Shown here piece by piece: positions 1-10,600 of a DNA stretch of 64,000 nucleotides. The position numbers and the translations under genes are program-made. Numbering within the stretch: position 1 is the first letter of the stretch; each line of letters opens with the position of its first letter. Source of the stretch: Glycomyces luteolus (GTDB taxonomy: Bacteria; Actinomycetota; Actinomycetes; Mycobacteriales; Micromonosporaceae); NCBI RefSeq assembly GCF_027622875.1, contig NZ_JAPZVP010000004.1:78207-142206 (forward strand), given 5' to 3'. The notes under the pieces are model-generated. The model ran no database searches and was not told the DNA's origin. It saw only the letters and a program-made list of their open reading frames with translations.

Positions 1-39
1 CGAACGTCCGCAAGGTGTGTGTGAGGAGACACCGGTCCT
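1..39 (+). promoter_or_regulatory. ileS leader, 3' end only
   Basis: This is the truncated 5' leader of ileS. A GAGGAG ribosome binding site at 23-28 lies in the loop of a short possible stem (GGTGT at 14-18 with ACACC at 29-33). Actinobacterial ileS genes are often preceded by translational T-box leaders that occlude the binding site, and this could be the end of one. The diagnostic T-box core is outside the window, so that is only inference. Confidence 0.3.
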
Positions 40-3000
40 ATGGCCTATCCACTCGACGACCCCGCACGGGGCGTACCCGCGAGCCCGAACCTCCCGGAGG
101 TCGAGCGCCGTGTGCTCGACTTCTGGACCAAGGACGACACCTTCGCCGCCTCCATCGAATCCCGCGAAGCGGGCGAGAACGGCGCGAACGAGTTCGTCTT
201 CTACGACGGCCCCCCCTTCGCCAACGGCCTGCCCCACTACGGGCACCTCCTCACCGGCTACGTCAAGGACATCGTCCCGCGCTACCAGACCATGCGCGGC
301 CGGCGCGTCGAACGCCGCTTCGGCTGGGACACCCACGGCATGCCCGCCGAGGTCACCACCGAGAAGGAGCTCGGCCTCAAATCGAAGGCCGACATCGAGG
401 CGTACGGCATCGACCGGTTCAACGCCGCCGCGAAGGCCTCCGTCCTCCAGTTCACCGGCGAATGGCACGACTACGTCACCCGCCAGGCCCGCTGGGTCGA
501 CTTCGAGAACGACTACAAGACCCTCGACCTCACCTACATGGAGAGCGTCATGTGGGCCTTCAAGACCCTCTACGACAAGGGACTCGTCTACGAGGGCTAC
601 CGCGTGCTCTGGTACTGCTGGCGCTGCGAGACGCCGCTCGCCGCCACCGAGACGAAGATGGACGACACCTACAAGGACCGCCAGGACCCGGCCGTCACCG
701 TCGGACTCGACATCACCACCGAAGGCCCGCTCCAGGGCGCGAAGCTCCTGGTGTGGACCACCACGCCCTGGACGCTCCCGTCGAACCTCGCCGCCGCCGT
801 CCACCCGAGCGTCGACTACGTGGTCGTCGAGGCCGAAGGCTCCCGCTACCTGCTCGCCGAGGCCCGCCTCGCCGCGTACGCCCGCGAACTCGGCGACCAG
901 ACCGAAGTCCTCGCCCGCTACAAGGGCGCCGACCTCGTCGGCCTGCGCTACAACCCGCCGTTCGACTTCTTCACCGGCCGCGAGAACGCCCACCAGGTCC
1001 TCACCGCCGACTACGTCACCACCGAGGACGGCACCGGCATCGTCCACATCGCCCCCGCCTTCGGTGAAGAGGACAAGCTCGTCACCGACGCCGCCGGTAT
1101 CGAGCCGGTAGTCCCCGTCGACAGCGCCGGCAAGTTCACCGGCGAGGTCCCCCCGTACGAGGGCGTCCACGTCTTCGAAGCCAACAAGCTCATCATCAAG
1201 GACCTCAAGGACACCCAGCGCCTCCTGCGGCACGACACCTACAACCACAACTACCCGCACTGCTGGCGCTGCGGCTCCCCGCTGATCCAGCGGGCCCTGT
1301 CGGCGTGGTTCGTCGCGGTCACCCGGTTCCGCGACCGCATGGTCGAACTCAACCAGGAGATCGACTGGACCCCCGGCCACATCAAGGACGGGCAGTTCGG
1401 CCGGTGGCTCGCCAACGCCCGCGACTGGAACATCAGCCGCAACCGCTTCTGGGGCTCGCCCATCCCCGTGTGGGTCAGCGACGACCCGGAGTATCCGCGC
1501 GTCGACGTCTACGGCTCCCTCGCCGACCTCGAACGCGACTTCGGCGTGCCCGTGACGGACCTGCACCGGCCCGGCATCGACAACCTGGTGCGGCCCAACC
1601 CGGACGACCCCACGGGCAAGTCCGTGATGCGCCGCGTCCCCGAGGTGCTCGACTGCTGGTTCGAATCGGGCTCCATGCCGTTCGCGCAGGTCCACTACCC
1701 GTTCGAGAACGCCGACTGGTTCGAGCACCACTACCCGGGCGACTTCATCGTCGAGTACACGGCGCAGACCCGCGGCTGGTTCTACCTGCTGCACGTCCTC
1801 GCCACGGCCCTCTTCGACCGCCCCGCGTTCCGCACCGCCGTCGTCCACGGCACCCTGCTGGGCGCCGACGGGCAGAAGATGTCCAAGTCGCTCAAGAACT
1901 ACCCGGACGTCCGGGAGTCCTTCGAGGCCTACGGGTCCGACGCGGTCCGCTGGTTCCTCGTGTCCTCCCCGGTCCTGCGCGGCGGCGACATGCCGGTCAC
2001 CGAGAACGGCTTCCGCGACGCGGTGCGCCAGATCGTGCTGCCCCTGTGGAACGTGTGGTACTTCTACACGCTCTACGCCGGGGCCGCCGGCTACGAGGCC
2101 TCCCCTGAGCAGGCCCGGCAGACCGCGCTGGCGAGTGAGCACCGCCTCGACAAGTACCTGCTGGCGAAGACCCGCGAGCTCGTCGAGACCATCACGGAGG
2201 CGATGGACGGGTACGACCTCGTGCGCGCGACCGCCGCGTTCCGCTCCTACCTGGAGAGCCTCACCAACTGGTACGTGCGCCGCTCGCGCGACCGGTTCTG
2301 GGAGGGCGACGAGGACGGGTTCGCTACGCTCGCAACGGCGTTGAAGACCGCGTGCGAGGTGGCCGCGCCGCTGTTGCCGCTGGTCACCGAGGACATCTGG
2401 CGCGGCCTCACCGGCGGCCGCTCGGTGCACCTGGCCGACTGGCCGGACGCCGGCGACCTGCCCGCCGACCACGCCCTGGTCGAGGCCATGGACGCGGTGC
2501 GCGAGATCGCCTCGGTCGGCCTGTTCATGCGCAAGGCCCGCAAGCTCCGCGTGCGCCTGCCCTTGGCGAAGGCCACCGTGGCGACCGGGCACGCCGAGCG
2601 GCTCGCGCCGTTCGCGGACCTGCTCAGGGACGAGCTGAACGTCAAGGCCGTCGAGTTCGACTCCGACGTGAGCGCCTACTCGAAGGCCGACCTGAAGCTG
2701 GTCCCGCGCGTGCTCGGGCCCCGCCTCGGCAAGGACGTGCAGCGGGTCATCAAGGCCGTCAAGGCCGGGGACTGGACCGTCGCCGACGGCGCGGTCACCG
2801 CGGGCGGCGTGGTCCTGGAGGACGGCGAGTACGAGCTGACCATGGTCGCCGTGGACGCCGAGCACACCGAGGCCCTGCCGAACGACGCGGGCGTCATCGT
2901 GCTCGACACCGAGGTCACCCCCGAGCTCGCCGCCGAGGGCCTCGCCCGCGACGTCGTCCGGGTGGTCCAGCAGGCCCGCAAGGACGCCGGCCTCGAGGTC

Positions 3001-3183
3001 ACCGACCGCGTCGCGGTCGTCCTCGACGCCGCCGACGAGGTCAAGGCGGCGGTGGAGACGCACCGCGCCTTCGTCCAGGCCGAGACCCTCGCCCTGGAAC
3101 TGGCCTTCGGCGACCTCCCCGACACCGCCACCAGCGGCGAAGCCGGAGAGACCACGGTGAAGGCAGCGGTCGCGAAGCGCTGA
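40..3183 (+). CDS. ileS: Isoleucyl-tRNA synthetase
   Basis: This cytoplasmic class Ia aminoacyl-tRNA synthetase charges tRNA-Ile with isoleucine. The 1047-residue protein has the HIGH-type motif as HYGH at residues 66-69 and a canonical KMSKS at 613-617. CxxC pairs start at residues 193 and 408 (CWRC each time) in the central editing/connective region. The ATG is preceded by GAGGAG. The length and the long C-terminal part match the ~1040-residue eukaryote-like IleRS clade common in Actinobacteria rather than the ~940-residue E. coli type; that clade tends to be mupirocin-tolerant (family knowledge, not shown here). It is a single gene followed directly by a terminator. Confidence 0.98.
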   Translation: MAYPLDDPARGVPASPNLPEVERRVLDFWTKDDTFAASIESREAGENGANEFVFYDGPPFANGLPHYGHLLTGYVKDIVPRYQTMRGRRVERRFGWDTHGMPAEVTTEKELGLKSKADIEAYGIDRFNAAAKASVLQFTGEWHDYVTRQARWVDFENDYKTLDLTYMESVMWAFKTLYDKGLVYEGYRVLWYCWRCETPLAATETKMDDTYKDRQDPAVTVGLDITTEGPLQGAKLLVWTTTPWTLPSNLAAAVHPSVDYVVVEAEGSRYLLAEARLAAYARELGDQTEVLARYKGADLVGLRYNPPFDFFTGRENAHQVLTADYVTTEDGTGIVHIAPAFGEEDKLVTDAAGIEPVVPVDSAGKFTGEVPPYEGVHVFEANKLIIKDLKDTQRLLRHDTYNHNYPHCWRCGSPLIQRALSAWFVAVTRFRDRMVELNQEIDWTPGHIKDGQFGRWLANARDWNISRNRFWGSPIPVWVSDDPEYPRVDVYGSLADLERDFGVPVTDLHRPGIDNLVRPNPDDPTGKSVMRRVPEVLDCWFESGSMPFAQVHYPFENADWFEHHYPGDFIVEYTAQTRGWFYLLHVLATALFDRPAFRTAVVHGTLLGADGQKMSKSLKNYPDVRESFEAYGSDAVRWFLVSSPVLRGGDMPVTENGFRDAVRQIVLPLWNVWYFYTLYAGAAGYEASPEQARQTALASEHRLDKYLLAKTRELVETITEAMDGYDLVRATAAFRSYLESLTNWYVRRSRDRFWEGDEDGFATLATALKTACEVAAPLLPLVTEDIWRGLTGGRSVHLADWPDAGDLPADHALVEAMDAVREIASVGLFMRKARKLRVRLPLAKATVATGHAERLAPFADLLRDELNVKAVEFDSDVSAYSKADLKLVPRVLGPRLGKDVQRVIKAVKAGDWTVADGAVTAGGVVLEDGEYELTMVAVDAEHTEALPNDAGVIVLDTEVTPELAAEGLARDVVRVVQQARKDAGLEVTDRVAVVLDAADEVKAAVETHRAFVQAETLALELAFGDLPDTATSGEAGETTVKAAVAKR

Positions 3184-3197
3184 GCCGCACGAACGAG

Positions 3198-3228
3198 GGG
3201 GCCCGGCGACCAATGGTCGCCGGGCCCC
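3198..3228 (+). terminator. ileS terminator, probably bidirectional
   Basis: A perfect 13-bp stem (GGGGCCCGGCGAC, five-base loop, GTCGCCGGGCCCC) begins 14 bases after the ileS stop and ends just beyond the stop of the convergent toxin gene. There is no T tract, as is common for GC-rich actinobacterial terminators. Its stem is nearly the same as that at 3904-3936. Confidence 0.75.
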
Positions 3229-3243
3229 GATGTCGTTGCCGTG

Positions 3244-3630
3244 TCAGCTGAGCGGTGTCGTGCCCGTATCGAGGGGGGGAGCGCTATAGCCGACCTCGAG
3301 ATCGCCTTGGGCCACCGCCCGGATGAACTCGTCGCCTGCTTCCGGCGACGGCGGTTTCAGGTGGTACCCGTTCAGGCCGTACATCTGCTTGGCCGCGACA
3401 TACCCCAACCGCTTGTTGCCGTCGACCAGCGCGTGGTTGCGGACCAGGGAGTGGAGCAGCGCGGCGACCTTCTCATGCAGAGACGGGTACGCCTCGACCC
3501 CGAACACGCACGCCTGGGGGCGGGCCAGCGACGATTCCAGCAGGCCCCAGTCCCGCACCGGCGGAGGCTTGTACCCCGTCACCGCGATGGCGATCTTCTC
3601 CAGATCGTCAAGGTCGAGGTAGTCGATCAT
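3244..3630 (-). CDS. Doc-type Fic family toxin
   Basis: This 128-residue protein has the size and layout of Doc (death on curing) toxins. The active-site motif HALVDGNKR at residues 66-74 fits the Doc/Fic signature HxFx(D/A)GNKR, with His66 the expected catalytic residue. Doc enzymes phosphorylate EF-Tu, whereas canonical Fic proteins transfer AMP; which applies here cannot be read from sequence. The ATG overlaps the stop of the upstream antitoxin gene by four bases (ATGA), so the two are translationally coupled and form a toxin-antitoxin module. Confidence 0.85.
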   Translation of the reverse strand: MIDYLDLDDLEKIAIAVTGYKPPPVRDWGLLESSLARPQACVFGVEAYPSLHEKVAALLHSLVRNHALVDGNKRLGYVAAKQMYGLNGYHLKPPSPEAGDEFIRAVAQGDLEVGYSAPPLDTGTTPLS

Positions 3631-3824
3631 TTGGCGAGCCGGTCCAGCAGCTCGCGGTCTTCTTCGAGCGTGCGGGCCAGCAGCTCGTCGAAGCGTCGCT
3701 GGCGCTCGGTCAGGAACACGTGGACCGCTTCCGTGACCAGGTCGTGCTTGGAGCGGCGTTCCTTCGCGGCCCGCTCCGTGAGCAGCCGGTCGTCTTCCTC
3801 TGAGAGTCGCAACGTCATGGCCAT
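3627..3824 (-). CDS. Ribbon-helix-helix antitoxin of the Doc module
   Basis: This 65-residue protein starts with a beta-strand-like TLRLSEEDDRLL followed by two helices, as in CopG/Arc-type ribbon-helix-helix DNA-binding proteins. The charged C-terminal half (residues 38-65, many Glu/Arg) probably wraps the toxin. It is the first gene of the pair, overlaps the toxin start by four bases and presumably autorepresses. Doc toxins classically pair with Phd-fold antitoxins, so the RHH partner is a variant arrangement. The call rests on fold pattern and position. Confidence 0.75.
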   Translation of the reverse strand: MAMTLRLSEEDDRLLTERAAKERRSKHDLVTEAVHVFLTERQRRFDELLARTLEEDRELLDRLAK

Positions 3825-3843
3825 ACCGTCATGCTACCTCGTG

Positions 3844-3857
3844 ATACCACGCGGTAT
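3844..3857. promoter_or_regulatory. Candidate operator of the toxin-antitoxin pair
   Basis: The dyad ATACC-ACGC-GGTAT lies 20 bases upstream of the antitoxin start. On the minus strand a TAGCAT hexamer follows it and could be the -10 element. Position and symmetry suit autoregulation by the RHH antitoxin; no binding data can be read from sequence. Confidence 0.35.
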
Positions 3858-3903
3858 TCAGAGGTTTTCCCTGTTCGCGGGCGAGTCGAAGTCTCACGAA
3901 AAT

Positions 3904-3936
3904 CGGGGCCCGGCGAGCGATGCTCGCCGGGCCCCG
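3904..3936 (-). terminator. Terminator of the minus-strand lipoprotein gene
   Basis: A perfect 15-bp stem with a three-base loop (CGGGGCCCGGCGAGC, gat, GCTCGCCGGGCCCCG) starts 17 bases past the lipoprotein stop. There is no T tract. The core is shared with the ileS terminator, so the toxin-antitoxin module sits between two near-identical hairpins. Confidence 0.7.
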
Positions 3937-3952
3937 TACGCCTCGGTGCCGC

Positions 3953-4423
3953 TTAGGCGAACTCGCCGCAGATCTTCCAGACGTCGTCTTCCTTCACCAG
4001 GTCGAAGGTCTCCTCGGTGTCCTCGCCGTTCTCGGTCATGGTGACCGCGACGGTCGCGGTGTCGCCGTCCTCGGTGACCTCGCCGATCTCGTAGGACCAG
4101 TCCTCGGGGAGCGCGGCGTCCTCGCCCATGGCCTCCTTGATCTCGTCCTCGCTCATGCCGTCGAACATGGCGCCGGCCTCTTTGAGGCCGTCGACGTCAT
4201 CGGCGCAGAGGTACTCATCGGCGTCGTTCGCGGCGCCTTCGAAGTCGCCGGACATCATGGAGTTGGCGAGGTCCTCGATGCCGTTGTCGAGGAAGTTCTC
4301 GACCGCACCCTCAGGCGTGTCGGAGTTGCCGCCGCACGCGGACAGGGCGAGGACCGCGGCGAACGCGCCCCCAGCGAGGGCGGTCGCGCGGCGGGCACGG
4401 CGGGGCGTCATCACAGTGTTCAT
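3953..4423 (-). CDS. Small secreted lipoprotein, DUF4878-like
   Basis: This is a 156-residue lipoprotein: basic n-region (TPRRARR), hydrophobic stretch, and lipobox LSAC with Cys30 as the lipidation site. The mature part is very acidic and ends in VWKIC, like the small NTF2-like lipoprotein domains (DUF4878 type) found in Gram-positive bacteria. It should be anchored outside the membrane; function unknown. The ATG at 4423 was chosen; an in-frame TTG nine bases upstream is an alternative. It is a monocistronic unit with its own terminator. Confidence 0.75.
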   Translation of the reverse strand: MNTVMTPRRARRATALAGGAFAAVLALSACGGNSDTPEGAVENFLDNGIEDLANSMMSGDFEGAANDADEYLCADDVDGLKEAGAMFDGMSEDEIKEAMGEDAALPEDWSYEIGEVTEDGDTATVAVTMTENGEDTEETFDLVKEDDVWKICGEFA

Positions 4424-4504
4424 CGGTTCCAATCAGATGAGGAATTCCCTTGCGGCCCCGTGGGTGGCGGGTCCGAAGGCCGGTATGGGCCCGGCCCCGG
4501 GAAC

Positions 4505-4525
4505 AGCGTCCATATTAGGGACGCT
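4505..4525. promoter_or_regulatory. Dyad around a TAATAT -10 box
   Basis: AGCGTCC and GGACGCT form a perfect 7-bp inverted repeat around a seven-base spacer. On the minus strand the spacer contains TAATAT, a good -10 hexamer about 90 bases upstream of the lipoprotein gene. This could be a promoter with an overlapping operator. No clear -35 is seen. Confidence 0.35.
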
Positions 4526-4572
4526 CCGCAAACTGGCGGCGACGTCGCCGCGAACGCCGCAGGGCGGGTGCG

Positions 4573-7500
4573 CTAATCGAGGTCGGGCCACCAGGTGTGG
4601 TCGGAACCGATGTAGTGGAAGGCCGTCCGGACCTCGGACTCGTCGATGCCTTTGAGCCGCGCCCAGGCTTTCCGGTAGACCTTGAGCTGGAGGGCGGCGC
4701 GGGCCGCGTCCCCGCCCTGCGGCGGACGGCCGGTCTTCCAGTCGACGATGTCGTAGCCGCCGCCGTCGCGATGGAAGATCGCGTCGATGCGGCCGCGGAC
4801 CACCGTGCCCTCGTATTCGACGACGAAAGGGACCTCCTGGGCCGCGATGCGACGACCGGCCCACGCGGAGTTCCGGAAGGCCTCCTTCAACCGGTCCAGG
4901 TCCGCGTCCGGGCCCACCGGGTCGGCCGCGCCAGGCAGGTCCGCCGGGTCGAAGAGCGTGCCGCCCCCGAAGAACTCCTCAACCCACGAGTGGAACTCCG
5001 TGCCGCGCTGGGTCGCCGGGCGCGGCGGGGCCGGCATCGGGCGGCGGCGCTCAGCCGCGAACCGCTCCTCGTCGGCGCGCATCGCCATGAGCTGCGACGT
5101 GGAGAGCCGCTTCGGGCGGGGGAGCTTCACGACGCCCGATTCGAGCGCCGCGCGTTCGGCGAGCAGCAGTTCGGCCTCCGTGCGCCACACCCGCGACTGC
5201 GGGCCGCCCCCGCCGGCGTCGTCCGGTGCGGCCAGCACCAGCTCGGCGGCCTCAGCGAACGCCTCCTGCCGGGAACCCAAGGGCGCCTTGCTCGGCCACT
5301 CGACCGTCCGGGCGTCCTCTTCGAGCGGGTTCGACGGGCCCGGATCGGCCCACACGGTCGCCTCCGCGCCCGCCGCCACTGCCTCCTCCAGATAGGGGGC
5401 GGGTTTGCGCAGCTGCCGCCGCTCCGCCTCCCACCAGTACCCGCTCGCGAGCAGCGCCTGCCGCGCGCGGGTCAGCGCCACGTACGCGAGCCGCCGCTCC
5501 TCCTCGAGCCGCGCCTCCTCGTCATCGCGCTTGAACTCCTCAACGGCCCCCTTGACTTCGGAGGGAACGTTCGCGTCGTCGAGGTACAGCACCGGCAGGT
5601 TCCCGGCGTCCCCGCGCAGCGGGTACGGCAGCCGCGCCGCGTCGCTCACCCAGGTCTGGTCGCCCTTCACCTTGCCCGGCAGGATGCCCTCGCACAGGCC
5701 CGGCACCGCCACCACGTCCCACTCCAGGCCCTTCGCGGCATGCACCGTGAGAAGCTGCACCACCCCGCCCGCAGGGGAGGCGCCCTCCACCGTCAGCCCC
5801 CGCTCCCGCTCCGCGGCGGTCTCCAGATAGGACAGGAACCCGGGGATGCTCGCCCCGCTCGTGTCGTTCTCGTAAGCGGCCGCGACATCGACGAACTCGT
5901 CCAGGTTCGACAGGTCCCCGTGGTGCAGCATCACCTCGACGTCGAGACCCGAATGCGCGATCACGTCGCCCACCACGTCCGGCAGGCTCTGCCCCAGCCG
6001 CCCGCGGATCCAGCCCAGCTCCTCGTGCAGCTGCGCGAAGCGCAGATACCCCAACGCCGAGAAGCGCTCGGCCGGGCCCGGATCGGCCAGCGCGTCGGCC
6101 AGTGACGCCTCGGCCTCCCGCCCGGCGTCCGGTTCGAAGCCGCGCGTGTCCGGGGCGAGCTCGCGGGCGCGCGCCCACAGGGCGGCGATGTCGCGCGGAC
6201 CGATGCGCCAGCGGTTCCCGGCGAGGAGCCGCATGAGCGAGGGCCCGTCGGTGGGGTCGGCGGCGGCTCTGAGCATCGCGACCGCTTCGGCCACTTCGGG
6301 ATGGAAGAGGAGCCCGAGGGAGCCGATGACTTCGACGGGGAGTCCGGCGGCGGTGAGGGCGCGGTGGAGGGCGGGGATCTGGCGGCGTTTGCGGACGAGG
6401 ACGGCGGCTTCGACGGGTTTGGCGGCGTCGCCGTGTTCGGCGCGGCGCTGCTGGTCGATGGCGTCGCGGATGACGGCGAGGTTCGCGGCGAGCCAGTCGG
6501 CTTCGTCGGTGACGGTGAGGTGCATGGCGGCGCGGACGAGGCCGGGGCCGTCGACGCCGGCTTCGAGGGGGTGGAGGTCGCCGGCGCGGAGCGGTTCGGA
6601 GACCCGGTTGGCGACGGCGAGGATCTCGGCGCGGTTGCGCCAGGACTTGGTGAGTTCGACGCGTTCGGCGGGTCGTCCTGCGGGCGTGGGGAAGTCGGTG
6701 GGGAAGCGCAGGAGCGTCCCGGCGGAGGCGCCGCGCCAGGAGTAGATGGACTGGTTGGGGTCGCCGACTGCGGTGACGGGGTGGCCGCCGCCGAAAAGGT
6801 CGCGCAGGAGCGCGACCTGGGAGTAGGAGGTGTCCTGGTATTCGTCGAGGAGGACGACGCGCCAGCGTTCGCGTTCGGTCTTGATGATCTCGGGTGCGCC
6901 CGCGACGAGCTGCGCGGCGAGGGAGAGCTGGTCGGCGAAGTCCATGACGCCGAGTTCGCGTTTGCGCCGGTCCCAGGATTCGACGAGGGGGAGGAGCTGC
7001 TCGCGTTTGCGCCGCAGGGACATGAGCGCGCGGAACTGGTCGTTGGTCTGGCGGTTGCCTTGGCGCGCTTCGAGGTGGTCGGCGAGGTCGCGGTCGAACG
7101 CGCGCAGGTCGTCGCCGTCCCTGAGGTGTTCGGCGAGCTGCCCGGCGAGTTGGAGGACCTGCTCGGTGACCTTGTCGACGCCCACGTCGAATTCGCTCAT
7201 GGGGCCGTCCCACGCGCACACCAGGTCGCGGGCGATCTGCCAGCGGCCGGTGTCGGTGATGACGCGCGTGCCCGGTTCGATGCCGATGCGCAGGCCGTGT
7301 TCGGCGACGAGGCCGCCCGCGTAGGCGTTGTAGGTGGAGACGGTGGGTTCGCCGTGGAGGTCGGCGAGTTCGGGGATGGATTCGGTGAGGCGCCGCAGTT
7401 TCTCGCGGACGCGGGCGGCGAGCTCCGCCGCGGCTTTGCGCGTGAAGGTGAGGCCGAGGACGTGCTCGGGGCGGGCGGCCCGGTTGGCGATGAGCCAGAC

Positions 7501-7668
7501 GACCCGGTCGGCCATGGTCGTGGTCTTGCCGGAGCCGGCGCCCGCGACGACGAGCATCGGGTCGGGTCCGGCCTCGATGACCTTGGCCTGCTCGGGGGTC
7601 GGCGTGGGCGTGCCGAGCCGGTTGGCCAGGCCCACTGCCGTGTATCGGGTCGCGCCGCGCTCACTCAT
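4573..7668 (-). CDS. adnB: AdnB-like helicase-nuclease subunit
   Basis: This 1031-residue protein has a UvrD/PcrA-type SF1A motor with Walker A GAGSGKTT at residues 43-50 and an intact Walker B (LLDEYQDTS). A RecB-type PD-(D/E)xK nuclease lies at the C-terminus (GRIDAIF...IVDWKTG). It matches the lead motor subunit of AdnAB, the actinobacterial counterpart of RecBCD/AddAB that resects double-strand breaks. The ATG overlaps the end of adnA by eight bases (ATGAGTGA), so the subunits are translationally coupled. Unlike its partner, its nuclease domain has no iron-sulfur cysteines. Confidence 0.88.
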   Translation of the reverse strand: MSERGATRYTAVGLANRLGTPTPTPEQAKVIEAGPDPMLVVAGAGSGKTTTMADRVVWLIANRAARPEHVLGLTFTRKAAAELAARVREKLRRLTESIPELADLHGEPTVSTYNAYAGGLVAEHGLRIGIEPGTRVITDTGRWQIARDLVCAWDGPMSEFDVGVDKVTEQVLQLAGQLAEHLRDGDDLRAFDRDLADHLEARQGNRQTNDQFRALMSLRRKREQLLPLVESWDRRKRELGVMDFADQLSLAAQLVAGAPEIIKTERERWRVVLLDEYQDTSYSQVALLRDLFGGGHPVTAVGDPNQSIYSWRGASAGTLLRFPTDFPTPAGRPAERVELTKSWRNRAEILAVANRVSEPLRAGDLHPLEAGVDGPGLVRAAMHLTVTDEADWLAANLAVIRDAIDQQRRAEHGDAAKPVEAAVLVRKRRQIPALHRALTAAGLPVEVIGSLGLLFHPEVAEAVAMLRAAADPTDGPSLMRLLAGNRWRIGPRDIAALWARARELAPDTRGFEPDAGREAEASLADALADPGPAERFSALGYLRFAQLHEELGWIRGRLGQSLPDVVGDVIAHSGLDVEVMLHHGDLSNLDEFVDVAAAYENDTSGASIPGFLSYLETAAERERGLTVEGASPAGGVVQLLTVHAAKGLEWDVVAVPGLCEGILPGKVKGDQTWVSDAARLPYPLRGDAGNLPVLYLDDANVPSEVKGAVEEFKRDDEEARLEEERRLAYVALTRARQALLASGYWWEAERRQLRKPAPYLEEAVAAGAEATVWADPGPSNPLEEDARTVEWPSKAPLGSRQEAFAEAAELVLAAPDDAGGGGPQSRVWRTEAELLLAERAALESGVVKLPRPKRLSTSQLMAMRADEERFAAERRRPMPAPPRPATQRGTEFHSWVEEFFGGGTLFDPADLPGAADPVGPDADLDRLKEAFRNSAWAGRRIAAQEVPFVVEYEGTVVRGRIDAIFHRDGGGYDIVDWKTGRPPQGGDAARAALQLKVYRKAWARLKGIDESEVRTAFHYIGSDHTWWPDLD

Positions 7669-10600
7669 CGGTCACCTGTCGTCCTTCGTCGGCGATCGGG
7701 CAGCACCGTTTCACGGAGCAGGTCTCGCATTTGCTGGTGTTGCGGGCCTCGAACACCGAGCCGGCCATGCGCACGGCCGTGTCCCCGGCGAGTTCCCGCG
7801 CCCAGTCGGGGTTCTCGTGCTCGCCGAGCGGCCCCTGCTGGCGGGCGACGGCGGTGGCGCCCTTCGCGTTCGGGTACACGAGCTCGGCCCCGCCGGGCTC
7901 GGCGCCCTCCTCGAACGCGCCCTCGGCGATGGCGAGCTGGTAGATCCCGAGCTGCGGGTTGGTCTGCGCTTCGTGTTTGGTGACGGCGCTCTTGCCGGTC
8001 TTGAGGTCGACGACGTAGAGGCGGCCGTCGGCGTCGCGTTCGAGCCGGTCGATCTGGCCGGACATGACCACTTCGACGCCGGGCGGCCCGATCTCGAGCT
8101 TGATCCGGAAGGACCGTTCGGCGCCGACGAGTTCCCTCCGGTTGGCGCTGAGCCATTTCGCGAAGCGTTCGACGGCGCCGGAGACGCGCTGGCGCTGCTG
8201 TTCGGCGTGCCAGGGCGCTTCGAAGGGGAGACGGTCGAAGTGCTCGCCGACGACCTGTTCCATCACGGTCTTCGGGTCGGCGGTCGGGTCGACGGTGACG
8301 GCTTCGGCGGCGGCGTGGAGGAGGGTGCCGAGGTGGCGGGGGAGGAGGTCGCCGGAGTCGCCGCCGTGGGATTCGAGGACCCATCGCAGCCCGCACTGCT
8401 GGGTTTTCTCCACCTGGGACGGCGAGATGCGGATGGTCTCCCCGGCCAGGGCGAGGGCGCGTTCGTCCGAGACCGCGGCCAGGCCCCACCATTTCGCGGG
8501 GTCGGCGCCGGGGACGCCGGATTCGGCGAGGCGCCGCAGGGCCGCCGCGGCCGCGTCCCGTTCGGCGTGGCCGGAGTCGACGACGGCTTCGCGCAGGCGG
8601 GCGGTGAGCGAGGCGAGGCTCAGGGGCCGTCCGCGCCGGGGCGCGTTGACCGGTTCGACGCCGAGCTCGGCGCTGAACCGGCTCGGTTGCGCCTCTTCGG
8701 AGTCCACTGCCGTGACGAGCAGGCGCGTGCGGGCGCGGGTGCACGCGTTGTAGAACAGCCGCCGCTCCTCGTCGAGCAGTTGCGCGACCTGGTCGACGTC
8801 GGCGCGTCCGTCGATGACGTCGACGAGCGCTTCGGCGCCGAGGAGGGACCCGCGCGGCCGCAGGTTGGGCCATGCGCCTTCCTGGGCGCCCGCGACGATG
8901 GCGAACTCCCAGCGGCGCCCGTGCGCGGCGTGCGCGGTCGTGAGGGTCACCGCGTCGCCCAGTTCCGCACGCGCGGAGAGGAAGTCGCCGGGGAGCTGCT
9001 GGTGGAGCACGTGCTCGCAGAAGACTTCGACGCCCGCACCGGGCTGCTTGCGCTCGTAGTCGGCGGCGAGGTCGAACAGGGCGATCACGGCGTCGAGTTC
9101 GGCGTCGGCGCGCTGGGCCCGCCGGTCCCCCGAGAGCGCGCGCCGCCGCAGCCGCTCGCTCATCGACGAGGCCTCCCACACCGCCCAGAGGGTGCCGCTG
9201 AGTCCGGTGCCTTCGCGGGCGGCCGCGAACAGGGCGGCGAGCCGCCGGGCGGGTTCGGCCCACTCCTCGTCGGGCAGCGCCGCGGTCCGTTCGGGGTCGC
9301 GCAGGGTCTCGACGAGGAGGTCGGCGCCGGGGGAGAAATTGTCGGCGGCGACGGCGAGCCGCCGCAGCTCCTGGCGCAGGCGGCGCTCCTCGAACGGGTC
9401 GGCGCCGCCGAACGAGGAGTGCAGCAGCCCGGCCGCGTTCGACTCGTCGAGGCGTTCGCGCCCGCGGCCGACGAGGACGAGGTGCAGCAGGTTGCGCACG
9501 GTGGGGTGCGCGGGGAGCGGCACGTCGTCCGCGGCCTGGCGGGTGGGCACGCCCGCGTGCTGCATGGCCCGGCGCAGGTGCGGGATCGCACCGGCCGATT
9601 TGACGATGACGGCCATGTCCCCGTAGGGAACCCGGTCGAGGAGGTGGGCGCGGCGGGCGACGTCGGCGATGTACACGGCCTCGCGGGTCGGCGAGGGCAG
9701 GTAGACGACGTCGACGCGGCCCTGCTCCTCGGAGGCGGTGCCGCGCCCCCGGTCCCGGTCGTGGCCGCGCAGCCGCCGCGAGAGGGCGGTGGTGGCGGTG
9801 AGCGGCGCGAGCGCGACGTCGTGGGCGTCGTCGAGCTGCACGGTCGGCGCCTCGGCGCCGTCGTTGCGGCTGAAGCGGAACGGGAAGTCCCGCACCGATG
9901 CCGGGTCGCCGCCCTGGAACCCGAACACGGCCGCGTCGGGCGTGCCGGCGGCGACCAGGTTCGCGCCGCCCCCGGCGAGGAGTTCGAGCAGCCGCAGATG
10001 CGCGGGCGTGGCGTCCTGCAGGTCGTCCACGAACACCCAGGCGGGCCTCGGGTACAGCGCGGGATCGCGGCGGAGCGCGGCCGCGGCGGCGCGCACGATC
10101 TCGGCCGAGTCGTACAGGGCGCTCGACATCGACTGCAGCGCGAGGGTGGTCACATACCGGTCGTAGAAGCGCGCGGCGGCGATCCACTCCGGGCGGTCGT
10201 GCTCGCCGCCGAGCCGGGTCAGCTCGGGCGCCGAGAGGCCCCGCTCGCCGCAGCGGAGCACCAGGTCGCGGAGCTGCTGCGCGAACGCGTAGGTGCGCAC
10301 GGCCTCGTCGAAGCCGGGCGGCCAGGCGAAGTCCTCGCCCTCCAGCATGGACCGGATGAGCGCGTCGGCCTCGGGGCCGGTGAGCAGGCGCGGCTCGTCG
10401 CGGCCCGCGGCGACCGCCGAGGCCCGCAGCAGCGCGAACGCGAACGCCGGGAACGTGAAGACGCCCACTTCGGCGGCCGAGAGCCCGGCCGTCGCCTCGT
10501 TCAGGCGCGAGCGGAGATGCGCGGTGTCCTGGCGGCGCAGGCCGAACACGAGGATCGAGGCCGGGTCGACCCCGGCCTCGACTTTCGCGGCGACCGCGCG

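Noticed and set aside
1..39. T-box riboswitch before ileS
   Set aside because: Only the last 39 bases of the leader are in the window and the T-box core is not visible, so it is not called as a riboswitch.
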